From positions 1-8,858 of the forward strand of contig JAFZAR010000164.1 in the NCBI GenBank assembly GCA_017557085.1: DNA of 8,858 nt. The letters are read 5' to 3'. The notes beneath the pieces are model-generated. The model was not told where the DNA came from and searched no databases. It was given only the letters and a program-made list of their open reading frames with translations. This document shows positions 6,948-8,858 of this stretch, piece by piece; within the stretch, counting starts at the first letter, position 1; every line of letters starts with the position of its first letter. Source of the stretch: Verrucomicrobiota bacterium (GTDB lineage Bacteria > Verrucomicrobiota > Verrucomicrobiia > Limisphaerales > UBA1412). A program made the translations under genes and the position numbers.

Positions 6948-7117
6948 AACTTCACCGGCACAAGGATTCCATTTTTATCGGCAGAGCTCAAGTTTTGAAT
7001 GATTTCTTTTATTTTGGAGGCCTATTCCACAAATTTATTCAGTTTTTTTGAAAAAAGTCTGGATATGAAACGGCTTCTGAAGTATCATCGCTGACGTATG
7101 AAGTTTTAACGCAAGTA

Positions 7118-7147
7118 TTGACTTCTGACAGAAAAAGAAGTTATACG
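7118..7147 (+). promoter_or_regulatory. Sigma70 promoter of the Gfo/Idh/MocA gene, with a dyad in the spacer
   Basis: TTGACT (7118-7123; five of six) and TATACG (7142-7147; four of six) are 18 bases apart, predicting a start near 7154 and a leader of about 22 bases. The spacer holds an inverted repeat ACTTCT-N9-AGAAGT (7121-7126 and 7136-7141) that overlaps the -35 and abuts the -10, a position where a bound repressor would block transcription. An AGGA at 7159-7162 is a rather distant Shine-Dalgarno candidate, 13 bases before the ATG. Confidence 0.6.
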
Positions 7148-7175
7148 AGCACAAATACAGGAATAAGATAAGAAT

Positions 7176-8441
7176 ATGAAGAAGATGGATGTATCACGTC
7201 GTCAATTTATCAAGAGCTCTTCCGTACTGGCTGCCGGTGCGATGGTTGCTCCTTACGTTGTTACCAGCCACGCGGCTCCGGTAAGTGATCTGAAGGTCCG
7301 TATCGGCCTTGTCGGTTGCGGTGGCCGTGGTCAGGGTGCCACATGGGATGCCATCAACGCCGCCAAAGAACACGGCATCAAGGACTGCAAAGTCGTTGTC
7401 GTGGGTGACGTTTTTGAAGAAAAAGCTAAAGGCTTCGCCGCCAATGAAAACATCAAGGCCGCTTATGAATTCGGCTTTGACGCATACAAGAAGGTCATTG
7501 ACAATCCTGAAGTCAACTATGTGATCCTGGCAACTCCTCCGGGATTCCGTGCCATGCACTTTGCTTATGTCACTGAAAAGGGCAAGAACTGCTTCACCGA
7601 AAAACCGGTGTGCGTTGATTCCGCTACAGCTCGTATCTTCCTCAAAGCCGCGGAAGAATCTGTCAAGAAGGGCATGAAAGTCGTCGCCGGCACACAGCGC
7701 CGTCACCAGCAGGGTTATCAGGAAACCATCGCCCAGATCCAAATGGGTGCCATCGGTGAAGTCCTGGATATGCGCTGCTACTGGAATCAGGGTGCGATCT
7801 GGAACTATCCGTGGGACATCAACAAGTCCGACATGGAAAACCAGCTCCGCAACTGGTACCACTATCTGTGGCTGTGCGGTGATCACATTGTTGAACAGCA
7901 CGTTCACAATGTTGACGTTTGCAACTGGGTCAAAGGCACACACCCTGTCCGCGCTTACGGTATGGGCGGCTGCGAAGCCCTGAAGGGACCGAATCAAATT
8001 TGGGATCACTTTGCTGTGGAATATGAATACGCGGATGGTACCCGTATGTACAGCCAATGCCGTCAGATCGACAACACCGACGCCAACGTCAGTGAATATG
8101 TGGTTGGCACCAATGGTTCCTCCAATCCGAGCGGCAACATTACCTTCAAGAATGGTAAAGTGTGGCGCGCCAACCAGGGCCGCAATCCTTATGTCCAGGA
8201 GCACATGGATCTGATGACCGCTATCGCCGAAAACAAGAAGGTGAACGAGGCCAAACAGGTTGCCGAAAGCTGCATCACCGCCATTATGGGCCGTGAATCC
8301 GCTTACTCCGGCCGTAAGGTCACATGGGAAGACATCATCGAAGGTTCTCAAGAACTCATGCCTGAGAATCTGGTGGATATGAATTCTCCCATCAAACCTT
8401 GGAAGAAACCCGAAACCGTTAGCTACGAACTGTCTGAATAG
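7176..8441 (+). CDS. Tat-exported Gfo/Idh/MocA family oxidoreductase
   Basis: The protein has 421 residues. A Tat signal opens it: VSRRQFIKSS (R8-R9), a hydrophobic stretch (about 15-30) and a likely cleavage near SHAA (31-34). The Rossmann domain follows with GLVGCGGRGQG (44-54), the acidic end of strand 2 (VVVVGDVF, D78), LATPPGFRAMH (118-128) and the family signature EKPVCVD (142-148). The C-terminal sheet domain holds GDHIVEQHVHNVD (235-247), where H244 and D247 match the catalytic HxxD of the family. It should be an NAD(P)-dependent sugar or polyol oxidoreductase, or a glycosidase acting through a redox step, exported folded. Zymomonas glucose-fructose oxidoreductase is the known precedent. 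All 17 arginines use CGT or CGC, unlike the helicase and the aldo/keto reductase, so high expression is likely. Start at 7176; an in-frame ATG at 7185 is an alternative. The gene has its own promoter and terminator, and appears monocistronic. The substrate is unknown. Confidence 0.92.
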   Translation: MKKMDVSRRQFIKSSSVLAAGAMVAPYVVTSHAAPVSDLKVRIGLVGCGGRGQGATWDAINAAKEHGIKDCKVVVVGDVFEEKAKGFAANENIKAAYEFGFDAYKKVIDNPEVNYVILATPPGFRAMHFAYVTEKGKNCFTEKPVCVDSATARIFLKAAEESVKKGMKVVAGTQRRHQQGYQETIAQIQMGAIGEVLDMRCYWNQGAIWNYPWDINKSDMENQLRNWYHYLWLCGDHIVEQHVHNVDVCNWVKGTHPVRAYGMGGCEALKGPNQIWDHFAVEYEYADGTRMYSQCRQIDNTDANVSEYVVGTNGSSNPSGNITFKNGKVWRANQGRNPYVQEHMDLMTAIAENKKVNEAKQVAESCITAIMGRESAYSGRKVTWEDIIEGSQELMPENLVDMNSPIKPWKKPETVSYELSE

Positions 8442-8470
8442 TCAGCAACCGGTTAGGAACTAACCATTTA

Positions 8471-8516
8471 AACAAAACCGATCGTCTTAAAGACGGTCGG
8501 TTTTGTTTTTGTTTTT
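8471..8516 (+). terminator. Strong intrinsic terminator, probably bidirectional
   Basis: A 17-bp stem (AACAAAACCGATCGTCT with AGACGGTCGGTTTTGTT; 8471-8487 and 8491-8507) with one G-U wobble closes a 3-base loop, and T-rich sequence follows to 8516. On the plus strand it ends the Gfo/Idh/MocA transcript, 29 bases after the stop. The lower stem is A-rich on one side and T-rich on the other, so on the minus strand it ends in TTTTGTTT and should also stop the nadK transcript, whose stop codon lies at 8533. Confidence 0.93.
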
Positions 8517-8532
8517 ACGGGAAATGGTAAAA

Positions 8533-8858
8533 CTAATTGGCCCAGTGGAGTTTCTCCCGGAGAGTATTGAAGAAAGAAGTTCCCCTGAAGTGGATCAGCG
8601 AAATGGTACGTTCACTGCGCATAAAGGAAATGGAATCTCCTGTATTCAGTGCAAAATGTTTTTGGCCGTCTGCCGCCAGAATCGTCTGCAACTTCTCAGA
8701 AAGTACACTGACAGAGATCGTTGAACAGTCATTGACTACCACGGTACGATTCTGGAAAGAATGAGGACATATCGGCGTGATTGAAAACACGTTAGCATTT
8801 GGTGTGATAATTCCCCCACCTGAAGCCAATGAATAAGCCGTGGAACCTGTCGGGGTCG
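8533..8858 (-). CDS. nadK: NAD kinase, C-terminal part (5' end beyond the window)
   Basis: The 107 visible residues are the C-terminal part of NAD kinase, which phosphorylates NAD to NADP with ATP or polyphosphate in the cytoplasm. The frame is open from the right edge and begins TPTGSTAYSLASGGG, the conserved NadK segment. After it come TPICPHSFQNR (a second signature), LAADGQ (normally DGQ), GDSISFMRSE and the closing FFNTLREKLHWAN, typical of the family's C-terminus. The frame passes a TTG at 8829 that is not a start, because the conserved TPTGSTAYS lies before it. The N-terminal half with the GGDG motif lies outside the window. The gene converges on the Gfo/Idh/MocA gene and shares its terminator. 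Confidence 0.93.
   Translation of the reverse strand, partial: TPTGSTAYSLASGGGIITPNANVFSITPICPHSFQNRTVVVNDCSTISVSVLSEKLQTILAADGQKHFALNTGDSISFMRSERTISLIHFRGTSFFNTLREKLHWAN

Noticed and set aside
7194..8351. Open frame of 385 codons on the minus strand, antisense to the Gfo/Idh/MocA gene
   Set aside because: It is a shadow of a strongly biased gene: codons rich in C at the third position rarely give stop codons in this antisense phase. It shows no domain motif, and the plus-strand protein has full family signatures.
8503..8764. Short plus-strand open frames across the NAD kinase fragment
   Set aside because: They overlap the minus-strand frame that carries unmistakable NAD kinase signatures, and one begins inside the terminator.

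Overview
The window looks like ordinary chromosomal DNA of a diderm bacterium. My best guess is the PVC group (Planctomycetota, Lentisphaerota or Verrucomicrobiota). The hints are two oxidoreductases with twin-arginine (Tat) signals, one of them a Gfo/Idh/MocA protein of the type that is expanded in those phyla; Mpl, a peptidoglycan-recycling ligase for meso-DAP walls; weak or absent Shine-Dalgarno sequences; and intermediate GC. The phylum is an inference. No mobile element, CRISPR array, phage gene or broken gene was seen.

Layout. Positions 1-204 hold no supported gene. A two-gene tRNA transcript on the minus strand (tRNA-Glu-TTC, then tRNA-Ala-GGC) runs from a likely sigma70 promoter near 479-452 to a clear intrinsic terminator at 237-207. 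A Tat-exported aldo/keto reductase (603-1544, +) follows and ends at a pair of hairpins. Next comes a likely operon on the plus strand: a DciA/DUF721 protein (1672-2070), a large SF2 helicase of Ski2-like type with an unrecognised four-cysteine C-terminal region (2084-4747), and mpl (4780-6159). A NodB-type polysaccharide deacetylase (6947-6177, -) converges tail to tail with mpl. A 228-base divergent intergenic region carries a good sigma70 promoter for a Tat-exported Gfo/Idh/MocA oxidoreductase (7176-8441, +), which ends at a strong, probably bidirectional terminator. The right edge holds the C-terminal third or so of NAD kinase (8858-8533, -).

How the genes relate. The central operon joins a presumed DnaB-helicase loader, a second helicase and a cell-wall recycling enzyme. 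Mpl and the neighbouring deacetylase both touch the envelope. The two Tat substrates would be folded in the cytoplasm, probably with cofactor bound, and then exported. The Gfo/Idh/MocA gene uses only CGT and CGC for arginine, which suggests it is the most highly expressed gene here. The least explained element is the C-terminal half of the helicase. I did not find a clearly new multi-gene system.
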